DNA of 64,000 nt from Paenibacillus sanguinis 2301083 = DSM 16941 (GTDB taxonomy: Bacteria; Bacillota; Bacilli; Paenibacillales; Paenibacillaceae), in the NCBI RefSeq assembly GCF_000374825.1, contig NZ_KB895380.1:124001-188000 (forward strand). Direction: 5' to 3'. The notes under the pieces were generated by a model that had not been told where the DNA came from, made no database searches, and worked only from the letters and a program-made list of their open reading frames with translations. This document shows, one piece after another, positions 43,817 through 53,253 of this stretch. The position numbers were made by a program, and so were the translations under genes. Position 1 is the first letter of the stretch. Each line of letters begins with the position of its first letter.

Positions 43817-45115
43817 ATGAAGAAATGGTTATCTGCACTCATTGTAGTTATGCTGACCGTCACAGTGTTAACTGCATGTGGAGGCAACAGCCAGAACGCT
43901 GCCGAACCAGGCAATCATCAGGGCACACCCAGCAATGAGAACATCAAGCTTGAATTTCTGTCTTTGAAGCAAGAACAAGCAAGCCAAGCAGCATTCACAG
44001 AAATTATCAAGCGTTTTGAAAGCGCAAACACCAATATTAAAGTCGAAATTCAAACGATGAACGCTGATCAATTGAAGACGACGCTGCGTGCCAGAGCCGC
44101 TTCCGACGAAATGCCGGACCTCGTAACCTGGATGAAAGAAATCGATACGGAATATTTGCTCGACCTGAAGGGAGAAAGCTATCTTGGCAATCTTAATGCC
44201 GAGAGCATCAACGCGGCTAACGCCATTTATAATGATCAGGTTTATGCGATGCCTATTGATAATGGGTATATCGGCTTCTACTACAACAAGACTGTCCTTG
44301 CTGACAACAACCTGGAAGTACCAACTACCTTGACTGAAATGAAGCAAGTTGTTGAGGCTCTGAAGGCCAAGGGGATTCCTGCCTTCGCTACAGGCTCGAA
44401 AGACTTGTCCGTGGCCTACATGCCACTGATTGCCCTGTTCGCCGAAACGGTCTTCGGACGCAACCCGAACTGGTCGGCAGAACGTGATGCCGGAAATGTA
44501 AGCATCGCTACCGACGAAAGCTGGAAGCTGGCATTCGACCTGCATAAGGATTATGTATACGGATACAGTGATGTCAATGGTTCCTTCAACATCGGCTACG
44601 ATGATGCCAACGCCATGCTCGCTCAAGGCAAGGCTGCGTTCTATGGCAACGGTTCATGGGCGCTGGAGCCGATTCGTCAGGTAGGACCCGACGCAGATAT
44701 CGGCCTGATGGCCTTCCCGATCTCGGATAATCCTGACGAATCCAAGCTGCTTGTATTCCCGGACACTTCCTTGTCCATCATGAAAAATAGCAAAAACGTG
44801 GATGCCGCCAAGAAATTCCTGGAGTTTGTAGCTTCGCAAGAAGCAGGCCAAATCTGGTCCGAGAATGTAAAAGTATCTTCCACCGTCAATGGCGTCAATG
44901 TGGATTATGATCCGATTGCCGCTGATATCAACCAATACATTTCCAGCGGTCAGTTCACTCCATATGGCGACCGTGTACTGCGCTCCGTGTTCACAGACAA
45001 GCTGTGGGAGGATTTCTCCAAGTATATGCTGGACAGAACGGACTGGAATACGTTAGCCAAAGATTTGGATGCCGCATGGGACAGAGCCAAGGAAGTTGAA
45101 GCTTCCGGACAATAA
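43817..45115 (+). CDS. Sugar ABC transporter substrate-binding lipoprotein
   Basis: The 432-aa product has a lipoprotein signal (lipobox LTAC, Cys about 20) and a family-1 sugar-binding fold (NIKLEFLSLKQEQASQAAF; MPDLVTWM; VYAMPIDNGYIGFYYNK; GKAAFYGNGSWAL). ATG 43817 follows GGGAGG; the frame upstream to 43703 is not supported. It sits between fucI and two permeases, with an intergenic stem-loop after it. The ligand is probably a mannose- or fucose-containing oligosaccharide given the GH125 gene downstream. Confidence 0.88.
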   Translation: MKKWLSALIVVMLTVTVLTACGGNSQNAAEPGNHQGTPSNENIKLEFLSLKQEQASQAAFTEIIKRFESANTNIKVEIQTMNADQLKTTLRARAASDEMPDLVTWMKEIDTEYLLDLKGESYLGNLNAESINAANAIYNDQVYAMPIDNGYIGFYYNKTVLADNNLEVPTTLTEMKQVVEALKAKGIPAFATGSKDLSVAYMPLIALFAETVFGRNPNWSAERDAGNVSIATDESWKLAFDLHKDYVYGYSDVNGSFNIGYDDANAMLAQGKAAFYGNGSWALEPIRQVGPDADIGLMAFPISDNPDESKLLVFPDTSLSIMKNSKNVDAAKKFLEFVASQEAGQIWSENVKVSSTVNGVNVDYDPIAADINQYISSGQFTPYGDRVLRSVFTDKLWEDFSKYMLDRTDWNTLAKDLDAAWDRAKEVEASGQ

Positions 45116-45150
45116 AACTACAACAACACCATGTTTGCGCGGATGCTTTT

Positions 45151-45184
45151 CCGGGGGCCAGGCATTATTCTTTCCCGCCCCCGG
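45151..45184 (+). promoter_or_regulatory. Stem-loop between binding-protein and permease genes
   Basis: CCGGGGGC and GCCCCCGG form an 8-bp GC stem with an 18-base loop and no T-tract. Such hairpins usually protect the binding-protein mRNA and lower permease expression. Confidence 0.6.
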
Positions 45185-45241
45185 GGCATTCAGCTTTAGG
45201 CCACGTACAAATGAATGCTAGTGGCAAAAGGAATGATACTG

Positions 45242-46117
45242 ATGAAGCTAAAAGGCCCGAATATGTTCTATTTTCTCATATTGCTGCCCGCCTTGTTGCT
45301 GTTTACTATCTTTTTTATCATCCCCGTAGTGCAGAGTCTGGCCTTGTCCTTCACAGACGCTTACGGTATGAGAACCAACTACAAGTTCATCGGCTTGGAC
45401 AACTATATTGCTGCCTTCAAGGATAGAAGCTTCATCGATACGATTAGTGCAACGCTGAAATTCACCATCACCGCCGTGCTTCTCGGCAACGTGGTATCCC
45501 TTATTCTGGCCTTGTTGCTGGATACGAAAATTCGTGCCAGAAGCTTCCTGCGTTCCATCTTTTTTATCCCGAACGTAATGAGCTTGCTGGTGGTAGGTTA
45601 TGTATGGTCGTTTGTGTATAGCGATGCCTTGCCGGACCTGTTCGCCGCGCTCCAATTGCCGGCTTCGTGGCAGGCCTCGATTCTGGGCAACCCCGATATT
45701 GTTATCTATGCGCTGGCCGTTACGGCAGTATGGAACGTAGCCGGTTATTACATGATCATTTATCTGGCAGCGCTGCAAGGCATATCCGATGACCTGATGG
45801 AAGCCGCTAAAATCGACGGAGCCCGCACCTCGGACATCCTGTTCAAGATCAAGCTGCCGCTCATCTCTCCGATCATTGTGATGTGTTTGATTTTGTCAAC
45901 CGCAGCTCATATCAAAATCTTCGAATTGCCGTTCACCATGACCTCCGGCGGTCCGGCGGGCTCTTCGATGACTATGGTGCTGAAAATATACAATACGGCC
46001 TTTAGTGCCAACCAAACCGGGCTTGCAACAGCGCAATCGACCATCTTCTTCCTTCTGATTGCCGGCATTACCTTGATTCTGACCAGACTGATGAAATCCC
46101 GGGAGGAGAAAATATGA
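45242..46117 (+). CDS. Sugar ABC transporter permease (MalF type)
   Basis: The 291-aa product has six predicted helices and the EAA loop LMEAAKIDGARTSDILFKIK. ATG 45242 (MKLKGPNMFYFLILLPALLL) follows AAAGGA by 9 bases; the frame also opens at 45215. Its stop overlaps the next permease start by 4 bases. It forms the MalFG-like channel with the next gene. No ATPase gene is in the operon, so a shared MsmX-type ATPase elsewhere is expected. Confidence 0.88.
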   Translation: MKLKGPNMFYFLILLPALLLFTIFFIIPVVQSLALSFTDAYGMRTNYKFIGLDNYIAAFKDRSFIDTISATLKFTITAVLLGNVVSLILALLLDTKIRARSFLRSIFFIPNVMSLLVVGYVWSFVYSDALPDLFAALQLPASWQASILGNPDIVIYALAVTAVWNVAGYYMIIYLAALQGISDDLMEAAKIDGARTSDILFKIKLPLISPIIVMCLILSTAAHIKIFELPFTMTSGGPAGSSMTMVLKIYNTAFSANQTGLATAQSTIFFLLIAGITLILTRLMKSREEKI

Positions 46118-46962
46118 TGAAAACTGCCGGCGAGAGCAAAAGACAAGGGTGGCGTCAAGCAGGACTGTACGCATTAGTATGGCTATTGGCAATCCTTTTC
46201 TTCGCTCCTATCGTAATTGTGGTTCTGAATTCCTTTAAGACGAAGCCGGAGATCATGGTGTCCACTATTGGACTACCGGCGAAGCTCAATTTCGACAACT
46301 ATATCACGATCTTTACGAATAATGATTTCCTATCCTCCCTATGGTTCAGCCTTGTTGTAGTGGCCGCTACCACCACACTTACCGTTGTGGTCTCATCCCT
46401 GGCGGGATATGCGCTGGCCCGTTGGAAGAGCAAATTCTCCAGCGGCATCATGCTCGTCTTCATGACCACCTTGTTCGTACCCTTCCAGGTCTATATGGTG
46501 GCCCTGATCGTCATTGCCCGTCAGCTCTCGCTCACTGGTTCGCCCGTGGGGCTGATCCTGATCTATATTGCCCTCGGGATGCCCGTACCGATCTTCTTGT
46601 ACCGGAGCTACACCGCCACAATGTCCAAGGAGATTGAAGAAGCTGCCGCCATCGACGGATGCAGCCGCATTCAGATGTTCTTCCGGGTTGTATTCCCGCT
46701 GATGAAGCCGATCACGGCCACCGTAGCTGTGTTGAATGCGCTATGGGCCTGGGGAGAATTCCTGGTTGCGTTCCTCGTCTACGGCAATCACAAGCCGATG
46801 ACCATCCCGCTGTCTCAGCAATACTTCTATGGCAGCTATAATCAGCAATGGAACTTGATCATGGCCGGATTTGTGATCTCCACGATTCCGATCATCATTT
46901 TCTACATTCTGATGCAGAAACATATTGTTAAGGGCATCGCCGCTGGCGCCGTCAAGGGATAA
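46114..46962 (+). CDS. Sugar ABC transporter permease (MalG type)
   Basis: The 282-aa product has six predicted helices, an EAA loop (EIEEAAAIDGCSRIQMFFRV) and the C-terminal MalG-type end KHIVKGIAAGAVKG. It is coupled to the preceding permease. A palindromic repeat fills the gap to the mannosidase gene. Confidence 0.9.
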   Translation: MMKTAGESKRQGWRQAGLYALVWLLAILFFAPIVIVVLNSFKTKPEIMVSTIGLPAKLNFDNYITIFTNNDFLSSLWFSLVVVAATTTLTVVVSSLAGYALARWKSKFSSGIMLVFMTTLFVPFQVYMVALIVIARQLSLTGSPVGLILIYIALGMPVPIFLYRSYTATMSKEIEEAAAIDGCSRIQMFFRVVFPLMKPITATVAVLNALWAWGEFLVAFLVYGNHKPMTIPLSQQYFYGSYNQQWNLIMAGFVISTIPIIIFYILMQKHIVKGIAAGAVKG

Positions 46963-46970
46963 CTTTACAA

Positions 46971-47150
46971 GTTGAACTAAACGATAGGCATATCAAGCAA
47001 GAGAGGAAATGATTCTGAAGAAGCGGAGCGTTTGCCTTTGCGAATGGATTTCTACCTCATAAGAATTTATTAAATTAGAGAAATCCATGAGCAACAGCGA
47101 TCGTAAGAACATTTTCTCGTCTGCTTCTTTGCCTCAATCATTTGTTCAAC
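46971..47150. repeat. Long imperfect palindromic intergenic repeat, copy 2 (inverted)
   Basis: Outer arms GTTGAACTAAACGATAGGC and GCCTCAATCATTTGTTCAAC pair imperfectly, and an inner ATGGATTTCT/AGAAATCCAT stem is perfect. On the minus strand about 73 bases (47035-47110) align with 3690-3760 with roughly four of five bases identical (e.g. ATTCTTAT, GAAATCCA, TCGCAAAGGC). It carries no ORF and separates the permease from the GH125 gene. Confidence 0.7.
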
Positions 47151-47189
47151 TGATAGCACATTGAGTAAAGACAAAAGGAGAGAACACAA

Positions 47190-48461
47190 ATGTTCAACGC
47201 TATTTCACGTCAGATAGAGACAACGGCAGCCGAGCTACAGCAGATTAAGCCTGAACTCGCCGAGCTATTCAAAAATGGCTACAGCAACACACTGGATACA
47301 ACAGTGGAACGCATGGAGGATGGAACGACCTTCGTCATTACCGGCGACATTCCGGCCATGTGGTTGCGCGATTCGTCGGCCCAAGTAAGACCTTACATCC
47401 GCTTGGCCCACGAGGATCGGGAATTAGCGGAGATGATTCGGGGCTTGATCTGGCGGCAGGCCCGCTGCCTGCTGCTGGACCCTTACGCCAACGCCTTCAA
47501 CCGGGAGGGCAACGGGCATGGACACCAGCAGGACCACACCGAGATGGGCCCATGGATTTGGGAGCGCAAATTTGAACTCGATTCGCTCTGTTATCCGGTA
47601 CAATTGCTTCAGGATTATATTGAAGCTACTAGTGATACCAGCGTGTTCACCGAGGAAGTTCATGCAATGCTGAATGTCATCGTGCGGACGATGCAAACCG
47701 AGCAATATCACGATGAGCGCTCTTCTTACAGCTTTGAGCGCGATGATATTACGTTGCCATCGGATACATTGCCCATGGCAGGCCGGGGAACAAGAACGAA
47801 TGTGACAGGCATGGTGTGGTCGGGATTCCGTCCCAGCGATGATGCCTGCAAGTTTGGCTACCTGATTCCTGCCAATATGTTCGCGGTGGTCATTCTGCGT
47901 CACTTGGCCAGCTTCGCCGAGACCTACTATGCCGATGCCAAGCTGGCTGAGCGCGCACGCGAGCTGGAAGCGGAGATTCGCTTCGGCATCGAGACCTACG
48001 GAACGGTAGAGCATCCTCGCCATGGCACGATTTATGCCTATGAAACCGATGGCTTCGGCAATTACAATTTGATGGATGATGCTAACGTGCCAAGTCTGCT
48101 GTCCATGCCTTATCTTGGTTATTGCAGCTATGACGACCCTAAATATCTGCGCACGCGGCAATTTGTACTTAGCGAAGACAACCCTTATTACTACAAGGGC
48201 CGTTATGCCGCAGGGGTAGGCAGCCCGCATACGCCGGAGGGTTACGTCTGGCATATTGGATTGATTATGCAAGGCCTGACCTCCACCGACAAGCAGGAGC
48301 AGCTCGACTTGCTGGATCAACTGCTGGCCACCACCGCCGGAACTGGTCTTATGCATGAAAGCTTCCATCCAGATCATCCTGAGCAATTCACACGCGAGTG
48401 GTTCGGCTGGGCCAACAGCCTGGCGGGACAATTCATCTTGCAGTGGCTGGAATCCCGGTAG
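47190..48461 (+). CDS. GH125 exo-alpha-1,6-mannosidase
   Basis: The 423-aa product matches the former DUF1237 family: FVITGDIPAMWLRDSSAQVRP-like region (residues 50-70), EGNGHGHQQDHTEMGPWIWERKFELDSL, GMVWSGFRPSDDACKFGYLIPANM (catalytic acid Asp candidate) and FHPDHPEQFTREWFGWANSLAG (Glu base candidate). GH125 enzymes are metal-independent (alpha/alpha)6 alpha-mannosidases used on host or fungal glycans. No signal peptide, so cytoplasmic. AAGGAGAG precedes the ATG. It is last in the plus operon and points to alpha-mannosides as the transported substrate. Confidence 0.92.
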   Translation: MFNAISRQIETTAAELQQIKPELAELFKNGYSNTLDTTVERMEDGTTFVITGDIPAMWLRDSSAQVRPYIRLAHEDRELAEMIRGLIWRQARCLLLDPYANAFNREGNGHGHQQDHTEMGPWIWERKFELDSLCYPVQLLQDYIEATSDTSVFTEEVHAMLNVIVRTMQTEQYHDERSSYSFERDDITLPSDTLPMAGRGTRTNVTGMVWSGFRPSDDACKFGYLIPANMFAVVILRHLASFAETYYADAKLAERARELEAEIRFGIETYGTVEHPRHGTIYAYETDGFGNYNLMDDANVPSLLSMPYLGYCSYDDPKYLRTRQFVLSEDNPYYYKGRYAAGVGSPHTPEGYVWHIGLIMQGLTSTDKQEQLDLLDQLLATTAGTGLMHESFHPDHPEQFTREWFGWANSLAGQFILQWLESR

Positions 48462-48475
48462 GCTCAAAGATAGCC

Positions 48476-48529
48476 AAAAACTCCCCATCAGCACAGGATC
48501 GATACTCATTCCTGTAGGCTGATGGGGAG
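48476..48529. terminator. Bidirectional terminator between GH125 and M24 genes
   Basis: CTCCCCATCAGC and GCTGATGGGGAG form a perfect 12-bp stem with an inner CAGGA/TCCTG stem. On the minus strand it is followed by T5. Confidence 0.88.
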
Positions 48530-48560
48530 CAAACATCTTATCTATGACTACTCATTATTC

Positions 48561-49964
48561 CTATTTATTCAGCTTGAACGCTCTCGTCCGATCCAGCAGC
48601 AACGGTCTCATATAGCCGCATAGATTGGATAAGGGCAGAACATCCGGATGCAACCGAATCCCCAGCGTATCCTGCATATAGCGGCGTCGCTCGCAAATGC
48701 GCGCCCAGACCTCTGGATATTCAGCCTCCAGCTGCTGGCGCAGCGGCTGATCCGCAAGTGCAATGCCATCCTCGGCGTTGGCGCCGCCATAGCCCGGCAC
48801 ATGAGGTATAATGTCCATTTGCAGCAGCATGCCGCTCATTAGTTCGATAGATGAATTTTTAAAGACAGGCGAGGACATCCATTCTTCTCCCGAGGTCAAA
48901 TGCCCGGGGTTCAGCTTCCAACCGAACTTCTCCTTTGGCAGAACACCTTCAATACGCTCATACAATTCACCGGCCGGCAAGCCTGCTCTCACTGTAGAAT
49001 ACCATGTTGCCGCTGCCGCATAATAGGGGATAGCCACTTGATGTAAATAATCCTGCAGTCCGTCCGGCAGCTCACTTTCCTTGGCGGCTACATACCCGGA
49101 CCGGCTTGTCAGCCCGCCGCGCATTCCCATCGTCATCGAAAACCTGTCGCCGAGAGCTACCTTCTTATGTCGGGGCGCTACGACCGCATTGGTAAACCGC
49201 TCGCCCGTTGCACAAATCGTCTGCACATTGACGGGTTGACCGTAGGCGGCCAGCTTATCTGCGATTTCCAGCTCCGTCCTGCCCGGTTCAATCGTATTCA
49301 GGGCGTTCAGAACACAAGCTGATGCCAACGATGCTCCAAACTCATAATGGGCAATTTCGTTTGCATTATTGATGACGCGGGCTCCCCGATCAGGATGGAT
49401 GAACAGCTCTGTGGCATTCTTCACGAAGCCCAAGCCGCCGACCAGCCTCCGAACAGCGTCTACGATAAAGAACGGCACATCATATAGCTGCTCATTGTCC
49501 TCCAGTGCACTTGTGAACATTTTCCAGCCCACCACGCCAACCGAGCTTCCGGATTGTATTCCGCTTGCCGCAAGCAATTCCGCAAACGGCTTGTCTGTCT
49601 CCATCGGTTGATTGGGCAGGGAAAAATGCGGCACATGAATGGCTTGTGCAGTAATTCGGCAATATTGCGCCATTCTGAGAGACTCGTTGCCCAGCATAAT
49701 ATAAGCCTGCCCATCTTGGTGCAGCACCAGCACCGACTCCTCGAACCGTGGCTCAAACCCGGTCAGATAGCCAAAATTCGTACCGTGCTCCCGATCTGCG
49801 TAAATGACCAGCGTATTCAGCCCGGCATCCAGCATACGCGCCAAAACTTTCTCCTTATGCTCGATCATCGTCTCATCTTGCAAATCGACCGGAACAGAGG
49901 CAGGCTCCAGTTCTGGCGGCGCAACTTTAGTGTATTTTACATCCTCATAAGCAATATTCAACAC
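48561..49964 (-). CDS. M24 (creatinase/prolidase-fold) protein lacking metal ligands
   Basis: The 467-aa product has an N-terminal creatinase-like domain (about 30-180) and a C-terminal pita-bread domain (from about 200). In the latter the two usual metal Asp residues are absent: the stretch reads GDRFSMTMGMRGGLTSRSGY where an active enzyme has two Asp. The His (NPGHLTSG) and last Glu (NAEDGIAL) remain, and the EP Glu is Asp (QMDIIP). A creatinase-type metal-free reaction or a non-enzymatic role is therefore more likely than peptidase activity. It is last of the seven-gene operon with sugar ABC genes and M81. Confidence 0.72.
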   Translation of the reverse strand: MLNIAYEDVKYTKVAPPELEPASVPVDLQDETMIEHKEKVLARMLDAGLNTLVIYADREHGTNFGYLTGFEPRFEESVLVLHQDGQAYIMLGNESLRMAQYCRITAQAIHVPHFSLPNQPMETDKPFAELLAASGIQSGSSVGVVGWKMFTSALEDNEQLYDVPFFIVDAVRRLVGGLGFVKNATELFIHPDRGARVINNANEIAHYEFGASLASACVLNALNTIEPGRTELEIADKLAAYGQPVNVQTICATGERFTNAVVAPRHKKVALGDRFSMTMGMRGGLTSRSGYVAAKESELPDGLQDYLHQVAIPYYAAAATWYSTVRAGLPAGELYERIEGVLPKEKFGWKLNPGHLTSGEEWMSSPVFKNSSIELMSGMLLQMDIIPHVPGYGGANAEDGIALADQPLRQQLEAEYPEVWARICERRRYMQDTLGIRLHPDVLPLSNLCGYMRPLLLDRTRAFKLNK

Positions 49965-50013
49965 CTATTCACCTTGCCCTCTTGTGAAATTTCAAACCTT
50001 ATTTCAAAAAGAC

Positions 50014-50976
50014 CTATACCCCTGGCACAACAAATTCCTGCTCCAGACTGCGCAATACCAGGTAAGCGGCTCCAATCATCCCGGCATCATTACCCAGCTT
50101 GGCAAGCTCAAGCTTCGTTGTTGCGCCAATTCGTTCCAGCGCATATTGCTTGAAGTAGGTGTCCACGAGCTGAAGAAATGACTCGCCTGCTCGCGAAACT
50201 CCTCCTCCGATCAGTATTTTGGAAGGATTAACGAGCGCAGCAGCATTGGCCAGAGTAATCCCCAGCATTCGAGCGGAATAGTGGATGGTTTCGAGGGAAG
50301 CAGCATCCCCTTGACTCGCCAGGTAAAACACATCCTTGGCACTAAGTGAACCGTGAGTGCGATAAAACTCAGTCAGCTTGCCAGTCGGGTCAACGCTCAT
50401 TCGTTCCTTCGCTTTCCGCACAATACCGGTTGCCGAGGCAATCGTGTCCAGGCAGCCCGTCCGGCCGCAGTTGCACTTATAGCCGTTATAATCCACAATA
50501 ACATGACCAAGCTCCCCGGCCGTGCCATTAAAACCATGTATAATTTGACCATTTACAATGATACCGCTTCCGACCCCGGTTCCGAGCGTCACAAAGATCA
50601 GGTCCGAAACCCGGTTCTCATCCTCTCTCCAATATTCGCCCAGCGCGGCCAGATTGGCATCGTTCTCGACAAATACAGCCTGCTCAAACCGTTCTTGCAA
50701 CATCGCTTGCAGCGGCGATCCTTTCCAGCCCAGATTGACGGCTTCAACTTTACCCTCATTAACGAAGCCGGGAGCGCCCACTCCTATGCCTAACACTTGC
50801 TGATTCAGTTCATCTTGGGATATTTTCGCCAAGATCGACGCGTAGATTGTTTCGACTATTCCCGGGCCATGCTCCGTAGGAATCTCCCACTTTTCAAGCA
50901 TGTCGCCTTCTCTATTCAAAAGCCCTAGCTTGACCGTAGTACCGCCAATATCAAGCCCAATGATCTTCTTGTTCAT
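50014..50976 (-). CDS. ROK-family sugar kinase (glucokinase-like)
   Basis: The 320-aa product has the ATP-binding IIGLDIGGTTVKLGLL (residues 4-19), GIGVGAPGFV, ExGH motif GTAGELGHVIVD and zinc motif CNCGRTGCLDT. No DNA-binding domain, so a kinase; substrates of the family include glucose, ManNAc and allose. It lies between M81 and M24 genes in the second ABC operon and would phosphorylate the imported or released sugar. Confidence 0.85.
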   Translation of the reverse strand: MNKKIIGLDIGGTTVKLGLLNREGDMLEKWEIPTEHGPGIVETIYASILAKISQDELNQQVLGIGVGAPGFVNEGKVEAVNLGWKGSPLQAMLQERFEQAVFVENDANLAALGEYWREDENRVSDLIFVTLGTGVGSGIIVNGQIIHGFNGTAGELGHVIVDYNGYKCNCGRTGCLDTIASATGIVRKAKERMSVDPTGKLTEFYRTHGSLSAKDVFYLASQGDAASLETIHYSARMLGITLANAAALVNPSKILIGGGVSRAGESFLQLVDTYFKQYALERIGATTKLELAKLGNDAGMIGAAYLVLRSLEQEFVVPGV

Positions 50977-50990
50977 AGCTGTCTCCCTTG

Positions 50991-52403
50991 TTAAATGAAT
51001 TGCTTCCCGTTAGGGATATGCCGATAATCCAGTGAATCGATCTTCAAGTAAGTCGCTCCCGGTGTCAGGGCGAGAATATGCTGACGGGAGACCTCGGCCA
51101 GCTCATGGAAGAGATATCCTTGTTTGATTACGATAACATCATAAGCCCGCCAATCCAGCCCGGCCCGACTGAAGTGATTGAGCGTAATGAACGATTCCCC
51201 GCTGTTCGCAACGACGATATCTACATTTCCGCTCGATACAGTACACACCTCGCCCACCTTGTTGTCCATAGCATTCAAATAACCGAGCAGGTCGCCTTTG
51301 GCTTTCAGCACCCCGCGAATCTGGACGGGCCGGCTGTGGTTGTCATAATCGCTGCCAAGCTGAAAGGATACCCCATCCCCCACCTCGTGGCGATTCAGCT
51401 CAACAAAAGCCTTACGGTCATAAATCGCCGCAATCAGCACCTTCTTATCCTGTTCCGTGGCAAGATACCGTTGCAGCAGCTCCGTGTTTCCACCCGGCGC
51501 GCCAGCCGTGGTATTATCTCCCGAGTCCGATACAAATAGCGGCTTCAGCGGCTCGGCCAACGAGCGCTCGACAGCAGCCGCAGGCTCCAGTGCAAGCGAT
51601 GAGAAGACGAAGCGATCCCGGTGCTCTTGCACAAATTTCATTAAATTCATCCCCGATTGACGGGCAAGCGGCTCGAATTCCGGGGATTCAGGTACAATCA
51701 TAATGGAAGCCCCGGTATGCTCGGAATCACTCCAGGCATGCCCAAGGAAAAAGGAAGCAGTTAAAATGCCCTGCTGGGCTTCGATCTCCGCCAGTTGATT
51801 GAAAATATCGTTCAGCGGGAACTGGTTGCCCAGCGCCTTTTCTCCGCAGATAACCAGGGGCAGCGGAATAAATACGGGATGCGTCGCCGAAGCTGTTGCG
51901 ATATGGGTTGCCAACAGTTCAGCCGTAATGCATTCGGTCTCAGGCTGGTCGATATGCGGTACCGTTCTGTATGAACGGACAATGTTGATATGCTGTGCGA
52001 GTTCCCCGGACAGATTGGCGTGCGGGTCCAGCGTGACCGAGATCGGAATATCATATCCGATATGCTTCCTGATTTCCCGGACCAGATCCAGCTCACCCGA
52101 ACCGATCTCCTCAACGATCATCGAGCCATGCAGATGAAGCCATACACCGTCCAGCTCTTGATCGAGGCAGGCGAGCATTTGATCTCGAAAGAACTCATAG
52201 GCCTCCTTCTTTACAATGCCCGAGGACAAGCCGGTGGCATAAATACCTGGTACGACCTCTATCCCTTTCTTTTGAAGCAGAGAAGTGCAGGCAAGGCGAT
52301 CCAGCACTTCTGCTCCTTCCACATAGACAAAATCCTCCCGAGAAGTAGGGAACGGGTTAAATGTATTCGTCTCGTGATACAGACATCCTACTAAGATTTT
52401 CAT
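50991..52403 (-). CDS. M81-family metallopeptidase-like protein (MlrC)
   Basis: The 470-aa product has the MlrC domain order: ILVGCLYHETNTFNPFPT (residues 3-20), DGVWLHLHGSM, VTLDPHANLS, GHAWSDSEHTG, DSGDNTTAGAPGGNT and the C-terminal KQGYLFHELAEVSRQHI. MlrC was first known from microcystin degradation, but homologues are common beside ABC importers with unknown substrates. ATG 52403 follows AAGGAG by 6 bases; ATG 52421 would place that site inside the gene. Confidence 0.85.
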   Translation of the reverse strand: MKILVGCLYHETNTFNPFPTSREDFVYVEGAEVLDRLACTSLLQKKGIEVVPGIYATGLSSGIVKKEAYEFFRDQMLACLDQELDGVWLHLHGSMIVEEIGSGELDLVREIRKHIGYDIPISVTLDPHANLSGELAQHINIVRSYRTVPHIDQPETECITAELLATHIATASATHPVFIPLPLVICGEKALGNQFPLNDIFNQLAEIEAQQGILTASFFLGHAWSDSEHTGASIMIVPESPEFEPLARQSGMNLMKFVQEHRDRFVFSSLALEPAAAVERSLAEPLKPLFVSDSGDNTTAGAPGGNTELLQRYLATEQDKKVLIAAIYDRKAFVELNRHEVGDGVSFQLGSDYDNHSRPVQIRGVLKAKGDLLGYLNAMDNKVGEVCTVSSGNVDIVVANSGESFITLNHFSRAGLDWRAYDVIVIKQGYLFHELAEVSRQHILALTPGATYLKIDSLDYRHIPNGKQFI

Positions 52404-52425
52404 AGTCGGCTCCTTATTCATAGAT

Positions 52426-53253
52426 TTATCCTTTTACTGACCCGGCAAGCATCCCCCGGATGAAATAACGTCCAGCTACAATGTAAATGAACATCGTCGG
52501 AACAGCAGCTAGCAATGCTCCCGCCATCTGCACATTCCATTCCACCACCTGGCTTCCGGCCAGGTTTTGCAGCGCCACCATGACAGGATACTTGTCAAAC
52601 CCGGTAATAGTGATGGCAAATAGAAACTCGTTATATATGTTTGTAAACTGCCAGATTCCTACCACGACAAACGAGGTAATCGACACAGGCAGCACCACCT
52701 TGGTATAGGTGCGGAAGAAGCCGGAGCCATCTACCTGAGCCGCTTCGATCATCGCCTGAGGAATACTGACATAGAAATTGCGAAACATCAGCGTCGTCAT
52801 GGGCAGGCCATAGATGGCATGTACCAGTACAAGGCCTGGAATGGTATTGTAGAGGCCCAACGCACGAATGGTATTAATCAACGGAATCAGAATGCTTTGG
52901 TAAGGAATAAACATACCGAACAGCAAGATATTGAACAACACTTCCGATCCTCTAAACTTCCACTTTGTCAAAGCATATCCATTGAGCGATCCCAGCAGCG
53001 CCGAGATAACCGTGGCTGGCACAACCATTAGCAAACTGTTCCAAAAGTTCTTCCCTAGCTTCTCAAAGGCAGCTGCGAAGCTGCTCCAGTTCAACGACTC
53101 AGGCAAGTGCCACATGGTCATGACTGATACTTCATCAAATGATTTGAAGCTGGTGACAATCAGCACGTAAAACGGCATTAAAAACAAAAGGCTTAACAAG
53201 ATTAAGGCCGCGTAGACCATCAGCGATGAAAGACGTGAGGGTGTTTTTAACAT
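52426..53253 (-). CDS. Sugar ABC transporter permease (MalG type)
   Basis: The 275-aa product has six predicted helices, EAA loop MIEAAQVDGSGFFRTYTKV and the MalG-type end GRYFIRGMLAGSVKG. It shares one base with the upstream permease stop. It is the second channel subunit for the 54349 binding protein. Confidence 0.9.
   Translation of the reverse strand: MLKTPSRLSSLMVYAALILLSLLFLMPFYVLIVTSFKSFDEVSVMTMWHLPESLNWSSFAAAFEKLGKNFWNSLLMVVPATVISALLGSLNGYALTKWKFRGSEVLFNILLFGMFIPYQSILIPLINTIRALGLYNTIPGLVLVHAIYGLPMTTLMFRNFYVSIPQAMIEAAQVDGSGFFRTYTKVVLPVSITSFVVVGIWQFTNIYNEFLFAITITGFDKYPVMVALQNLAGSQVVEWNVQMAGALLAAVPTMFIYIVAGRYFIRGMLAGSVKG

Noticed and set aside
47424..48536. 370-codon frame opposite the GH125 gene
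   Set aside because: Pure antisense shadow of a well-supported GH125 gene, with no ribosome site and no protein motif.
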